A stretch of DNA of 64,000 nucleotides from Salivita marina. GTDB lineage: Bacteria > Pseudomonadota > Gammaproteobacteria > Pseudomonadales > Azotimanducaceae. Positions within the stretch are counted from its first letter, which is position 1. Every line of letters starts with the position of its first letter. This document shows positions 34,272 to 42,830 of the stretch, piece by piece. A program made the translations under genes and the position numbers. Below the pieces are notes generated by a model, which searched no databases, was not told where the DNA came from, and was given only the letters and a program-made list of their open reading frames with translations. Location of the stretch: the NCBI GenBank assembly GCA_038144425.1, contig JAYQNS010000002.1, positions 558,001 to 622,000 of the forward strand, given 5' to 3'.

Positions 34272-35242
34272 GTCACCATCCCCATCGCCGCCCCGCAGCG
34301 GGCGGGCTTGGTGGGTCTGACGCTGGGCAGGAGTCCGGGGCGCAGGTTCAGGAGGCGCCCTGGGTCAGTGTGGCTCAGGGCGGCCGTATGGATCAGCTCC
34401 AGCTGGTGCGGCTAGCGATGGAAGCGCAGGGCATAGCCTATGGCATCGCCCGGGAGGCGCATGGCTGGCGCGTGGTGGTGCCCCCGGCTCTCGCGGCGAC
34501 GGCCCAGCAGGAGGTTCAGGCCGTGCTGGGCGAGGGGCTTCCGGTGCCAAAGGTGTTACCCAAGCCCCAGGGAGACCGAGGTTGGGGGGCCGCGGTTCTC
34601 GTGCTGGTCCTCCTTTGGCTGCTCCCGGGGCTCGCGGGCTTGGGCCTCGCGCCCCTGGCGGTCACCGATTGGGGCGTGGGCGACGCCGCGGCGTTGCGAG
34701 ACGGAGCCCTTTGGCGGGTCCTGACGCCGCTGCTCCTTCATGGCGACGTGCCCCATCTGCTTGGCAATTCCCTGATGGCGCTGCTCATGGCCTGCACCCT
34801 CGGGCCGTGGCTAGGCAGCGCCTACGCCTGGACCCTTGTGGTGCTGGCAGCGGGCCTCGCCAACGGCGTGAACCTCACGCTTGCGGGGGATGGCTTTCGC
34901 TCCCTGGGGGCCTCTACGGCGCTTTTCGCAGCCTTTGGCGTTTTCGGGGTGGGGCGGCTGCAGCAGGGGGCGCCTATGCGTCCCCAGGGATTGCTCGAAG
35001 CCCTGCGCTGGGCCGCCCCCCTGGGCGCAGGTCTGATCTGGCTATTGCTCTTTGGTTTGGGCGGGGGCGATAAGCGCGTCGATGTGGGCGCCCATTAGTG
35101 GGGCTTTGCCGCGGGGGTGTTACTGACCCTGGCGAATCCCTTTCGCCCGGCTCCCGCAGGGCCTTGGGCGCGCTGGGGCCTGGCCCCGATCCCTCTGGGA
35201 CTCTTGGCCGGAGCCTGGCTGTGGGCCGTGCTGGCTGCCTGA
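34265..35242 (+). pseudogene. Rhomboid-family intramembrane serine protease interrupted by TAG right after the catalytic His
   Basis: The first 277 codons hold an N-terminal cytoplasmic domain and a rhomboid core: LWRVLTPLLLHGDVPHLLGN, catalytic Ser in SLGASTALFAAFG and His in DKRVDVGAH. TAG at 35096-35098 follows that His, but the frame continues WGFAAGVLLTLANPF to a final helix and TGA 35240-35242, exactly the missing last membrane segment (homologues read AHxxGFxxG). One substitution restores a roughly 325-residue protein. The start may be ATG 34388 (MDQLQLVRLAMEAQG) instead of GTG 34265, which overlaps the DUF427 gene. Loss of the tail would likely abolish folding. Confidence 0.8.
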
Positions 35243-35294
35243 ATCGGGATGGAAAGTGCTTTACCCTTGGCGGGCTTAGAAGAAGGAGAATTCG

Positions 35295-36233
35295 GTGGCT
35301 GTTGACCATACTTTCGCAGGAAACCCTCTAGACCGGGCTGACGTTCGGCGTCGCGATCCCGCCTGGCTGGCTGCGGCCGCGCACAGCGCGGAGGCGCGCT
35401 ATCTGCCCCTTTGGCAGCTCAACGTGCTTATAGACGCGGGGCTGGGTCCAGCGACCCTAGGCTGGCTAGACCGAGCGACCATTGAGCGCCTTGGGGTGGA
35501 GCAGCCGCCGATTTTCCTGGGCCTCGACCATAAATCGCGACCCTGCTTTACCCTCGACATTTCTGAGGTCGCTGACCCCCATCACGAGCTTGCGCTGCCG
35601 GAAGGGCTGTCTTTCCAGGAGTCCCGGGGCGCTGCCATGAGCCTTCCCCAGGCCGATACGGGCATCCTTGCGCAGGCCCGGGCTCAGGTCGGCTGGCATC
35701 GCTCCCATCGCTTCTGCAGTGCCTGTGGGGCGCAGACGGTGATGCAGAAGGGCGGACATCAGCGCCACTGCGATGCCTGCGGCGCCGATCACTTTCCCCG
35801 CACGGACCCCGTCGCCATCATGCTGGTGAGCCGGGGCGATCACTGCCTGCTGGGGCAGAGCCACGGGCCTCTTGTGCGCATCGGCATGTTTTCCGCGCTC
35901 GCGGGCTTTATCGATCAGGGAGAAACAATCGAGGAAGCGGTGCGCCGAGAGATTCGGGAAGAGGCGGGAGTTAGCGTGGGGCGCGTGACCTATCACAGCT
36001 CCCAGCCCTGGCCCTTCCCCTCATCGCTCATGATTGGCTGCCATGGCGAAGCCCTGAGTGAGGCCATCACCATCGACGAAGAAGAAATGCACGACGTACG
36101 CTGGGTCTCCCGGGACGAGGTGCTTGAGGCCCTGGGGGAACGTAACTCGCAGCTCAAGGTGCCGGGCCCCATGGCCATTGCGCATCATCTGATTAAGGCC
36201 TGGGCTGAGGGTGAAGCGGGGCAGTTTAGCTAA
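35295..36233 (+). CDS. nudC: NADH pyrophosphatase / NAD-RNA decapping hydrolase NudC
   Basis: 312-residue Nudix hydrolase of the NudC group. A zinc ribbon (FCSACG and HCDACG, about 140-161), the NudC-type DPVAIMLV, and the Nudix box GFIDQGETIEEAVRREIREE (about 201-220) are intact. Cleaves NADH/NAD+ to NMN(H) and AMP and can remove NAD caps from RNA. GTG start with AAGGAGAA 7-10 nt upstream. Confidence 0.93.
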   Translation: MAVDHTFAGNPLDRADVRRRDPAWLAAAAHSAEARYLPLWQLNVLIDAGLGPATLGWLDRATIERLGVEQPPIFLGLDHKSRPCFTLDISEVADPHHELALPEGLSFQESRGAAMSLPQADTGILAQARAQVGWHRSHRFCSACGAQTVMQKGGHQRHCDACGADHFPRTDPVAIMLVSRGDHCLLGQSHGPLVRIGMFSALAGFIDQGETIEEAVRREIREEAGVSVGRVTYHSSQPWPFPSSLMIGCHGEALSEAITIDEEEMHDVRWVSRDEVLEALGERNSQLKVPGPMAIAHHLIKAWAEGEAGQFS

Positions 36234-36235
36234 GC

Positions 36236-37483
36236 TCAGCTAGGGGTCTGCTCCTCTCCCGTGGGGCTCAAGCCGTAGGGTTTTACCAAAGCCCAGAGGT
36301 GACGCGGCAACATGTGGCGGAGCCGCGCGGGGCGGGCTCGGCGCAGATGAAGTACCGCCTCGATGGCCTTCATCTCAAGCCGGGCCCGGGCGAACTCGAG
36401 GCCCCGGGGTCCCACCCGGGGCATGAGCCAGCCCATGAGGGGCCGGAGGAAAGCTGGCATTCGCCGGAGCGGTAAGCCCCCCGCCGCCCGCCGAGTATTC
36501 TCCAGAAAACCCTGCACCGGTCCTTGTCGTTTCCCCCGGCTCTCTAGCGGGCTGAGAACAACCTTCCGATCAAGACCTGCCAGCAGGGCGGCTCCCCGGT
36601 CGTTGCGAACCACCACCCATTGCTCCCCCGTACCCGCCATATAGCCGACGGTGATATCGGCAAGGCTGTTCGTGTAGTCCACGCAGCTCTGGCAGGTCAG
36701 GGGAAAGAAGTCGTCCCCTAGATCTTGGAGGGGAAGCTGGAGGAAGGGGATACGCCGCACCGGGCCATCTTCATAGCGCAGCTCGACGTGGTAGTCGGGG
36801 CAGAACTCGAGATAGCGAATGCGTTCCGGCTGGGGATCGAGGGCCGCGAGAAAGCGGTGAAAATGTTCCGTGCTCGTGTTGTCCGAGCAGGGCGTGCCGA
36901 TCAAGTAAAGGGCTTCGAGGCCCAGGCCGGGCTCGAGGGATCTGAGGGCGTAGCTCTGGCAGGGCAGGGCAATGACCGCCAGCCGTTTAAAGCCCAGGTC
37001 CCGGGCATGCTCGACCGCAGCCACCACCGGGGCGTAGCCCATGCGCATGCCCCGCGCCGCTGCGAGCGCCGCGGGCTCCGTGACGATGGTGGCTTCCGGC
37101 GCCCAGCGATCCTGAGGGTCCGCGGCCACCGTGACGACAGCATCAACGAGGCCGGCGCGCAGAGCCTGCTCTGCGAGGGCTGTGGTGATGCCGGTCCATT
37201 GGGCGCCCGGTGCTGAGCCCGTGTATCGAGCCCGGTGGCCGCCCCGGATGACGCCGAAGAAGGTCTCATCGCCCACTTCTTCCCGTACCCTGCCATGGGC
37301 ACGCCTTTCCAGTTTGGGGTAGTCCGGTGCAATAAACTGGCAGGCGCTGGCACACGCTTTGGGGTTGGCCATGCGTGAAACGCCGCAGTCGGTGCAGAGA
37401 TCTCGGTGGGGCGGGGCGTCCTTGGCGATCAGGCGTAGCCGCCCCGCCGCGGGTTTTTCGATTAGCCGTGCCGCATTGGCCAT
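36236..37483 (-). CDS. bciB: BciB-like F420H2-dehydrogenase-beta family protein (8-vinyl reductase homologue)
   Basis: 415-residue iron-sulfur flavoprotein of the FrhB/FdhB family. It follows the layout of BciB/Slr1923, the ferredoxin-dependent divinyl (proto)chlorophyllide 8-vinyl reductase: Cys30, 33, 44 and 48 (LCTDCG, CASACQF), AHGRVRE, FFGV, GAQWTGITTALAEQAL, ALPCQSYALRSLE, GLEALYLIGTPCSDNTS, LTCQSCVDYTNSLADITVGY and QWVVVRN. Homologues serve bacteriochlorophyll synthesis, but no other pigment gene lies in this window, so the function is inferred. Convergent to nudC (stops 2 nt apart). Confidence 0.75.
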   Translation of the reverse strand: MANAARLIEKPAAGRLRLIAKDAPPHRDLCTDCGVSRMANPKACASACQFIAPDYPKLERRAHGRVREEVGDETFFGVIRGGHRARYTGSAPGAQWTGITTALAEQALRAGLVDAVVTVAADPQDRWAPEATIVTEPAALAAARGMRMGYAPVVAAVEHARDLGFKRLAVIALPCQSYALRSLEPGLGLEALYLIGTPCSDNTSTEHFHRFLAALDPQPERIRYLEFCPDYHVELRYEDGPVRRIPFLQLPLQDLGDDFFPLTCQSCVDYTNSLADITVGYMAGTGEQWVVVRNDRGAALLAGLDRKVVLSPLESRGKRQGPVQGFLENTRRAAGGLPLRRMPAFLRPLMGWLMPRVGPRGLEFARARLEMKAIEAVLHLRRARPARLRHMLPRHLWALVKPYGLSPTGEEQTPS

Positions 37484-37584
37484 GGCCCAGCATCCCCAGC
37501 GAGTGTCTAGTTAAGCTGACACAGACGCTGTCAAAGGACAAGGAGCGCCGAGATGAAGGCTGGGGCCAGGGCCCGGAATAGGGA

Positions 37585-37643
37585 GGGCACCCCCAGGGGG
37601 AACCCGGGGGTGCCCCAGGGGGCGCGATGGGTCAGATCGCGCC
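37585..37643. other. Two strong hairpins in the bciB-like upstream region
   Basis: GGGCACCCCC (37585-37594) pairs with GGGGGTGCCC (37606-37615), and GGCGCGAT (37621-37628) with ATCGCGCC (37636-37643). Both lie about 100-160 nt upstream of the bciB-like ATG in a 266-nt gap that otherwise lacks a gene. Next to them, at about 37687-37737, A/T-tracts and a repeated TCGAAAAAAAC contrast with the GC-rich surroundings. Could be a structured leader RNA for the bciB-like gene or the end of the nhaR-like transcript. Confidence 0.35.
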
Positions 37644-37749
37644 GAGGGACTGGATCAGGCCCTCACACTGCCCAAGTCAGTCCATCGAAAAAAACAGTTT
37701 TTTATTTAATTAAAATTCGAAAAAAACGAACGAATTTGTGCGGGGCCGC

Positions 37750-38619
37750 TTAGCTTTTTAACAGGGCTTGCACGGCGGCATGGCCCGAGCGGCGAGGGGC
37801 GTAGTTCGCGTACACACATTGCCGCAGGACAGGGAGTTCACATAAGGGCTTCACGCCATACATGGCTTCCAGATCTTCGGCGATCGCCGTGGGTGCGGGA
37901 AAGGCTCCGAGGCCGGCCATGGCAAAGCTTTTCAGCAGCGCACTGTCGTTGAACTCCCCAGCGATGAGAGGGTGAATACCCTGGTCATGAAACCACTGCT
38001 CGAGGTTGCGCCGAAGGGGGGCTTCCTCCGTGGGTAATAGCAGAGGCCAGCGGCCTAGGCAGGCTTCCGGCGCCGCTCGCCCCTGGGCGTTGGCCGCATA
38101 GAAAGTAACGCTGCCTTCCGCGAGGGCTTTGCTTTCGAGGCGCCCCCAGGCGGTAGCGCCGAGGGGCGCGTCGGAGAGCACAAGATCTAGCTCGTGTTTA
38201 CTCAAGGCTTCCGCCAGGGCGTCGATGGGTTCCTGGCGGACTAACAAGCGCACGGGGCGGGAAAGGGTAAGGGCCGGGGCCAGAAGCCGCTGGCCAAGCA
38301 CCTTCGCTATGTCCTGCCCCAAGCCGACGCGAAAGGCAAGCGGCTGGCTGTGGTCCTCGCTGCGCACCACCTGGGCCAGCTCTGCGCCGAGGGAAAAGAT
38401 CTCGTTGCAGTAGCGCAGCACCGTTTGCCCAAGAGGGGTGAGCTGAAGGCCCCGGCCGATGCGCTCGAAAAGCAGGCCGCCCACGTCCTCCTCCAGCTGG
38501 CGTAGCTGAGCGCTAAGGGTTTGGGGCGTCAGGTAGAGGCCGCGGGCGGCCTCTACCACGGAACCCGCCTTAGCTATGGCGTGAAAATGCCGCAGGTGGA
38601 GATAGTTAAGGTGGCGCAT
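37750..38619 (-). CDS. LysR-family regulator, NhaR-like
   Basis: 289 residues. The N-terminal HTH reads GSVVEAARGLYLTPQTLSAQ, then LRQLEEDVGGLLFERIGRGL; with MRHLNYLHLRHFHAIAKAG it resembles NhaR, the activator of the Na+/H+ antiporter gene. The C-terminal periplasmic-binding-like domain has DLVLSDAPLG and GEFNDSALLKSFAMAGLGAF, also NhaR-like. No antiporter gene is near; the adjacent SDR (gap 5 nt, same strand, upstream) may be its operon partner. Confidence 0.82.
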   Translation of the reverse strand: MRHLNYLHLRHFHAIAKAGSVVEAARGLYLTPQTLSAQLRQLEEDVGGLLFERIGRGLQLTPLGQTVLRYCNEIFSLGAELAQVVRSEDHSQPLAFRVGLGQDIAKVLGQRLLAPALTLSRPVRLLVRQEPIDALAEALSKHELDLVLSDAPLGATAWGRLESKALAEGSVTFYAANAQGRAAPEACLGRWPLLLPTEEAPLRRNLEQWFHDQGIHPLIAGEFNDSALLKSFAMAGLGAFPAPTAIAEDLEAMYGVKPLCELPVLRQCVYANYAPRRSGHAAVQALLKS

Positions 38620-38624
38620 GGGGC

Positions 38625-39608
38625 CTAGCTAGACTCCACGCTGCGCACCAGGCCCTTGAAGTGCCCCAGGGCATACATTTCTTCCACCAGGGCGGGTTCG
38701 TAGGCGCCCTCGGGATTGGCCCGAACCAGGCGGTCGATGGCATGGGCGTCCTCGCCCACGAGGATCCGCCAGCGATTCTCCCGCACCCCCTGCAAAATGA
38801 TGTCGGCGGCTGCGGCAGCGGTGGTGGGGGCGGAGCTTTCAAACTCCGCAGCCCGAGCACGGAGCAGGCCTCGGATATCGTCATCGGGCAAGTTGGCTAC
38901 GGGAAGCCCGGCCTCCACCATTTGAGCCCGGGCGGCGGCGATGGCCTCCTCATCAAGCCCTGCGGGATCTTGCTGGAGCACCTTCATGGAGTTCGCCACG
39001 ATTTGCGTGCCTATGTGCCCGGGCATCACCACGCTGCATTTTACGTGTGGGGCATTGAGCCGGAGATCGGTGATGAGGGCTTCCGTGAAACCTTTGACCG
39101 CGAACTTCGCTGCGCTATAGGCCGTATGGGGCGTTTGGGGGCCGATGGAGGCCCAGAAGCCATTGATGCTGGCGGTGTTGATGATGTGCGCGTCCTCGGC
39201 TGCGAGGAGCATGGGCATGAAGCAGCGGACGCCGTTGAGTACGCCGTTCCAGCACACGGAGAAGGTTTTGTCCCAAGCAGGCCGGCTGGCGGGGTCCGTA
39301 ATCGTGCCTCCGCCCCCTATGCCGGCGTTGTTGAAGAGCAGGTGGATCGCGTCGGCGCCGTGGGCGTCGGCCACATGGCGTTGGAATGCCTGCATTTGCC
39401 CCTCGTCGGCGACATCGCAGAGGAAGGTGCTTACGGTAAGGCCTGGGCTGAGAGCGCGGGCAGCGGTGGCCGTTTCCTCAAGGGTATCGCTGGCCAGGTC
39501 GCAAAGCGCTAGGTGGGCGCCTTCCTTCGCGAGGGCCAGGGCGAGCTCCCGACCCATGCCTGTACCGGCGCCGGTGATTACCGCTAAGCGGTCCGAAAAG
39601 TGGTCCAT
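38625..39608 (-). CDS. SDR family oxidoreductase
   Basis: 327-residue SDR with TGAGTGMGRELALALAKEG (about 12-30), LLFNNAGIGGG (about 91), INTASINGF and catalytic AYSAAKFAVKGF (about 161), and a long C-terminal part. ATG 39608 is chosen (AGAGGAAA 7 nt upstream). Many Halieaceae/OM60-type genomes carry numerous such SDRs in lipid or steroid breakdown, but the substrate here is unknown. Its stop is 5 nt before the LysR start. Confidence 0.85.
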   Translation of the reverse strand: MDHFSDRLAVITGAGTGMGRELALALAKEGAHLALCDLASDTLEETATAARALSPGLTVSTFLCDVADEGQMQAFQRHVADAHGADAIHLLFNNAGIGGGGTITDPASRPAWDKTFSVCWNGVLNGVRCFMPMLLAAEDAHIINTASINGFWASIGPQTPHTAYSAAKFAVKGFTEALITDLRLNAPHVKCSVVMPGHIGTQIVANSMKVLQQDPAGLDEEAIAAARAQMVEAGLPVANLPDDDIRGLLRARAAEFESSAPTTAAAAADIILQGVRENRWRILVGEDAHAIDRLVRANPEGAYEPALVEEMYALGHFKGLVRSVESS

Positions 39609-39780
39609 GGTGTTTCCTCTCCCCTGTGGTAAAGGCACAGCGTACCCCAAGGCGCGGATCCCGTGGGTGTTCCTCTTACACTGGAATTTTTGCCATCGGT
39701 TTCCGGCGAAAGGGGAGGGTGGGTCGAAGGCGGGGGGAAAGCCGCGCCCGGGGCCTTGGGCTCAGGGCGCGGTGAAGGGC

Positions 39781-40158
39781 TTAGCCAAGCTTCATCTCGT
39801 AGAAGCAGAGCTTATTACCGTCGAGGTCACGAACGTAGGCACCATAAAACATGCCTGGAATCCGCTCTCCAGGGGCCCCTTCGTCCGTAGCCCCGAGGGC
39901 CATGGCCTTGTCGTAGAGCTTTTGAATGGCCTCCGGGCCGGGGGCGGGAATGGCGACCATGACGCCATTACCTGAGGCCTGCGCGCCTTGATCGTAGGGG
40001 ATGCAGACCGCAAGCATGGGGGCCCCGGGGCCCGTGCCATAGAACTTAATGCGGTCCTGGCCGAAGAGCTGTTTGGCGCCGATTTCCGCAAGTAGCGCGT
40101 CGTAAAAGGCCGTGGCCTTGGCCATATCTGATGTGCCGATGGTGACGTAACCGAGCAT
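39781..40158 (-). CDS. VOC (glyoxalase/dioxygenase-fold) family protein
   Basis: 125 residues of a vicinal-oxygen-chelate protein: MLGYVTIGTSDMAKATAFYD at the start, GNGVMVAIPAPGPEAIQKLY in the middle and GMFYGAYVRDLDGNKLCFYE at the end, the usual betaalphabetabetabeta repeats. A metal-binding His is not obvious at the normal N-terminal site (GTSD instead of VxHxVxD), so catalysis is uncertain. It lies 31 nt downstream of the HSD10-like SDR, same strand. Confidence 0.82.
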   Translation of the reverse strand: MLGYVTIGTSDMAKATAFYDALLAEIGAKQLFGQDRIKFYGTGPGAPMLAVCIPYDQGAQASGNGVMVAIPAPGPEAIQKLYDKAMALGATDEGAPGERIPGMFYGAYVRDLDGNKLCFYEMKLG

Positions 40159-40189
40159 GAGATCCCTCCTAGGTGATTATGGGTTTTTG

Positions 40190-40954
40190 CTAGCGGGGCG
40201 CGAAGCGCTGGCCACCATCCACGCGGAGCGTCGAGCCGTTCATCATCGGGCTCTCATAGATGGCGATCGCCATGGTCGCGAATTCGTGGGGTCGGCCCAT
40301 GCGCTTCGGGAAGGCGGCGTCCTTGGTCAGCTGCAATTCCGCTTCCGAGGGAATGCCCGCCGTGAGGCCGGTAGCAAAGAGGCTTGGCGCGATGGTCATC
40401 ACCCGCACGCCGATGGTGCCGAGATCCCGGGCCATGGTGAGGGTCATGCCGGCGATACCTGCCTTTGCCGCCGTGTAGGCCACTTGGCCGATCTGGCCTT
40501 CAAAGGCAGCGATGGAGGCGGTGTTGATCATGACGCCGCGTTCACCCACTTCATTCGGCTCGTTGTTTGCCATGTGGCTGGCCACAACGCGATTCACGTT
40601 GAAGGAAGCAATGAGGTTTAAATCGATAATCCGCTGGAAGTCTTCCAGGGGATGCATGCTGCCGTCCTTCGCAATGGTGCGCTTGGCCACGCCGCCGCCG
40701 GCAGTGTTGACGCAGAACTGGACGCTACCGAGGGCCGCCACGGCTTCGCCGATGACCGCTTCCATGGCGGCGTAGTCCATGACGTTGCAGGGGAAGAAGT
40801 GGCCCCCAAGGCGCTCGGCGACGGCTGCGCCATCGGACCTCTCTAGGTCGAGGATGGCGACCTTTCCACCCCGCTCAACGAATTTTTCCGCCGTGGCGAG
40901 GCACATGCCCGAAGCACCGCCCACCATGACCGCGTTGCTGCCTTGAATTTCCAT
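40190..40954 (-). CDS. SDR, 3-hydroxyacyl-CoA dehydrogenase type II (HSD10)-like
   Basis: 254-residue SDR. The nucleotide motif is VGGASGMCLATAEKFVERGG; the family's usual GASSGLG is partly replaced. Other HSD10-like signs are CVNTAGGGVAKRTI, GVMINTASIAAFEGQIGQVA and catalytic YTAAKAGIAGMTL, then PSLFATGL. Such enzymes oxidise short or branched 3-hydroxyacyl-CoAs, as in isoleucine degradation. ATG 40954 has AGAAGG nearby. Confidence 0.85.
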   Translation of the reverse strand: MEIQGSNAVMVGGASGMCLATAEKFVERGGKVAILDLERSDGAAVAERLGGHFFPCNVMDYAAMEAVIGEAVAALGSVQFCVNTAGGGVAKRTIAKDGSMHPLEDFQRIIDLNLIASFNVNRVVASHMANNEPNEVGERGVMINTASIAAFEGQIGQVAYTAAKAGIAGMTLTMARDLGTIGVRVMTIAPSLFATGLTAGIPSEAELQLTKDAAFPKRMGRPHEFATMAIAIYESPMMNGSTLRVDGGQRFAPR

Positions 40955-41089
40955 GGTCAGCCCTTCTCCCAGTGGTGAATAAAGGCCGGATCATAGCGTG
41001 CCCCTTCCCGCGACGCGACGGCAGGGAAGGCTTGTCTCGGGGGAGGGGGGCGGGCAGTCTTGGGGTAACCCTTCGGGAGGAGAAATGAG

Positions 41090-42826
41090 ATGTTTGATTG
41101 TGTCATTCGTGGTGGCACGGTGATTGACGGCACCGGGGCCCCGGCCCAGGAAATGGACGTAGCGCTCAAGGACGGCCTCGTGGCCGCCGTGGGAGCAAAG
41201 CTTGGGGCCGGGCGCGAGGAGATCGACGCCCGGGATCACCTGGTCACGCCGGGCTTTGTGGATATCCATACGCACTTTGATGGCCAGGTGACCTGGGATC
41301 CCTTCCTGAGCCCCTCCACGGGCCACGGGGTGACCACCGTGGTGATGGGCAACTGCGGGGTGGGCTTTGCCCCCTGCGCCCCGGAGCGGCACGAATGGCT
41401 GATTCAGCTCATGGAGGGGGTGGAGGACATCCCCGGGACCGCGCTGGTCGAGGGCATTCAGTGGCGCTGGGAGAGCTTCCCGGAGTATCTCGATGCGGTG
41501 GAGCGCTCCCCTCTGGCAATAGACGTGGGGCTGCAGATTCCCCACGGCGCCCTGCGGGGCTATGTGATGGGGGATCGCGCCGCGCGCCTTGAGGCCGCGA
41601 CCACCGAGGACGTGGCGAAGATGCGCGCCCTCGTGAAGGAAGGACTCCTTGCTGGTGCGCTGGGTTTCTCCACATCTCGGACGGAAAAGCACCGGGATCG
41701 GGGCGGGAACCATACGCCGAGCTTTAAGGCCGAAGCGGACGAGCTTTGGGGTATTGCCGGGGCCCTGCGGGAAACGAATCGCGGCGTACTTCAGCTTATT
41801 GCCGATTTCTGGGATTTCGAGTCGGAATTTGCCCTCATTCGTGGCATGGCCGAGACCGCAGGGCGGCCCCTATCCCTCACCATCGAACAGGATGACCGGC
41901 ACCCGGAGATCTGGAGCCGGGTGCTCGCGGAGATCTCCCGGGCTCAGGCCGACGGGGTGAATATGCGAGGCCAGGTGCCGCCCCGGCCCACGGGGGTGGT
42001 GATGGGGCTTACGGCCACCCTCAACCCCTTCATTCTCCACGAGGCCTATAAGCCGCTTCGCCAGGCGCCTCTGGAGGAGAAAGTGCGAGCCCTGCGCGAC
42101 CCCACTTTCCGGCAAAAACTCCTCGCGGAAGAGCACGCCTGGGATCCCCAGAACATCCTTGTGCACTTCCTCATGACCGCCTACCACAAGATGTTCCCTA
42201 TGGCGGAAACGCCGAATTACGAGCCGCCGCCGGAAGCCTCCGTGGCGGCCCTGGCGTCGGCGGCGGGGGTCTCCCCGGAAAGCTACCTTCTGGATTTGTT
42301 GGTGCAAAAGGACGGCAAGCAGCTGCTCTATTTCCCCATCATGAACTACACGGGCGGCGATCTTGAGGACGTTCGGACCATGATGAGCCATCCCCATACG
42401 CTCTTCGGCCTGTCCGATGCCGGGGCCCACTGCGGCACGCTCTGCGATGCCAGCTTCCCCACCTCAACCCTGCTCCACTGGGGCCGGGATCGCACCCGGG
42501 GGGAGGGCTTCTCCCTGCCTTGGCTGGTGCACGGGCTGACGCAGAAAACGGCCCAGCAGGTGGGGCTCCTCGATCGGGGCGTGCTCAAACCTGGCTACCT
42601 TGGGGATGTGAATGTCATTGACTTCGATCACATGGCGCTCCACGCGCCGGAGATCGCCTACGACCTACCCGCTGGAGGGAAGCGCTTTATTCAGCGCGCC
42701 GAGGGTTACCGCGCAACGATCAAGCGGGGTTCCGTGGCCTTCCGGGACGGGGAGGCGGTGCTGACCCGGCACGATGCCCTTCGCGGCAAGCTGCTCCGGG
42801 GCGCGCAGGGGGCGCCGAGCCCCTAG
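41090..42826 (+). CDS. Amidohydrolase of the D-aminoacylase / N-acyl-D-amino-acid deacylase type
   Basis: 578-residue metal-dependent hydrolase. N-terminal beta-sandwich segment FDCVIRGGTVIDGTGAPAQE, metal-binding DIHTHFDGQVTWDP (about 57-70), NCGVGFAP, HGALRGYVMG (about 152), NMRGQVPPRP and the late metal Asp in LFGLSDAGAHCG (about 443). The motif set is that of D-aminoacylases; the true substrate may be another amide or cyclic imide. GGGAGGAG precedes the ATG. The SDR that follows starts 5 nt downstream. Confidence 0.85.
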   Translation: MFDCVIRGGTVIDGTGAPAQEMDVALKDGLVAAVGAKLGAGREEIDARDHLVTPGFVDIHTHFDGQVTWDPFLSPSTGHGVTTVVMGNCGVGFAPCAPERHEWLIQLMEGVEDIPGTALVEGIQWRWESFPEYLDAVERSPLAIDVGLQIPHGALRGYVMGDRAARLEAATTEDVAKMRALVKEGLLAGALGFSTSRTEKHRDRGGNHTPSFKAEADELWGIAGALRETNRGVLQLIADFWDFESEFALIRGMAETAGRPLSLTIEQDDRHPEIWSRVLAEISRAQADGVNMRGQVPPRPTGVVMGLTATLNPFILHEAYKPLRQAPLEEKVRALRDPTFRQKLLAEEHAWDPQNILVHFLMTAYHKMFPMAETPNYEPPPEASVAALASAAGVSPESYLLDLLVQKDGKQLLYFPIMNYTGGDLEDVRTMMSHPHTLFGLSDAGAHCGTLCDASFPTSTLLHWGRDRTRGEGFSLPWLVHGLTQKTAQQVGLLDRGVLKPGYLGDVNVIDFDHMALHAPEIAYDLPAGGKRFIQRAEGYRATIKRGSVAFRDGEAVLTRHDALRGKLLRGAQGAPSP

Positions 42827-42830
42827 GCCG

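Noticed and set aside
11490..35242. Reassignment of TAG to an amino acid
   Set aside because: Many intact genes (leuA, ffh, rimM, xerD, prfB, lysS and others) end in TAG, so it is a normal stop.
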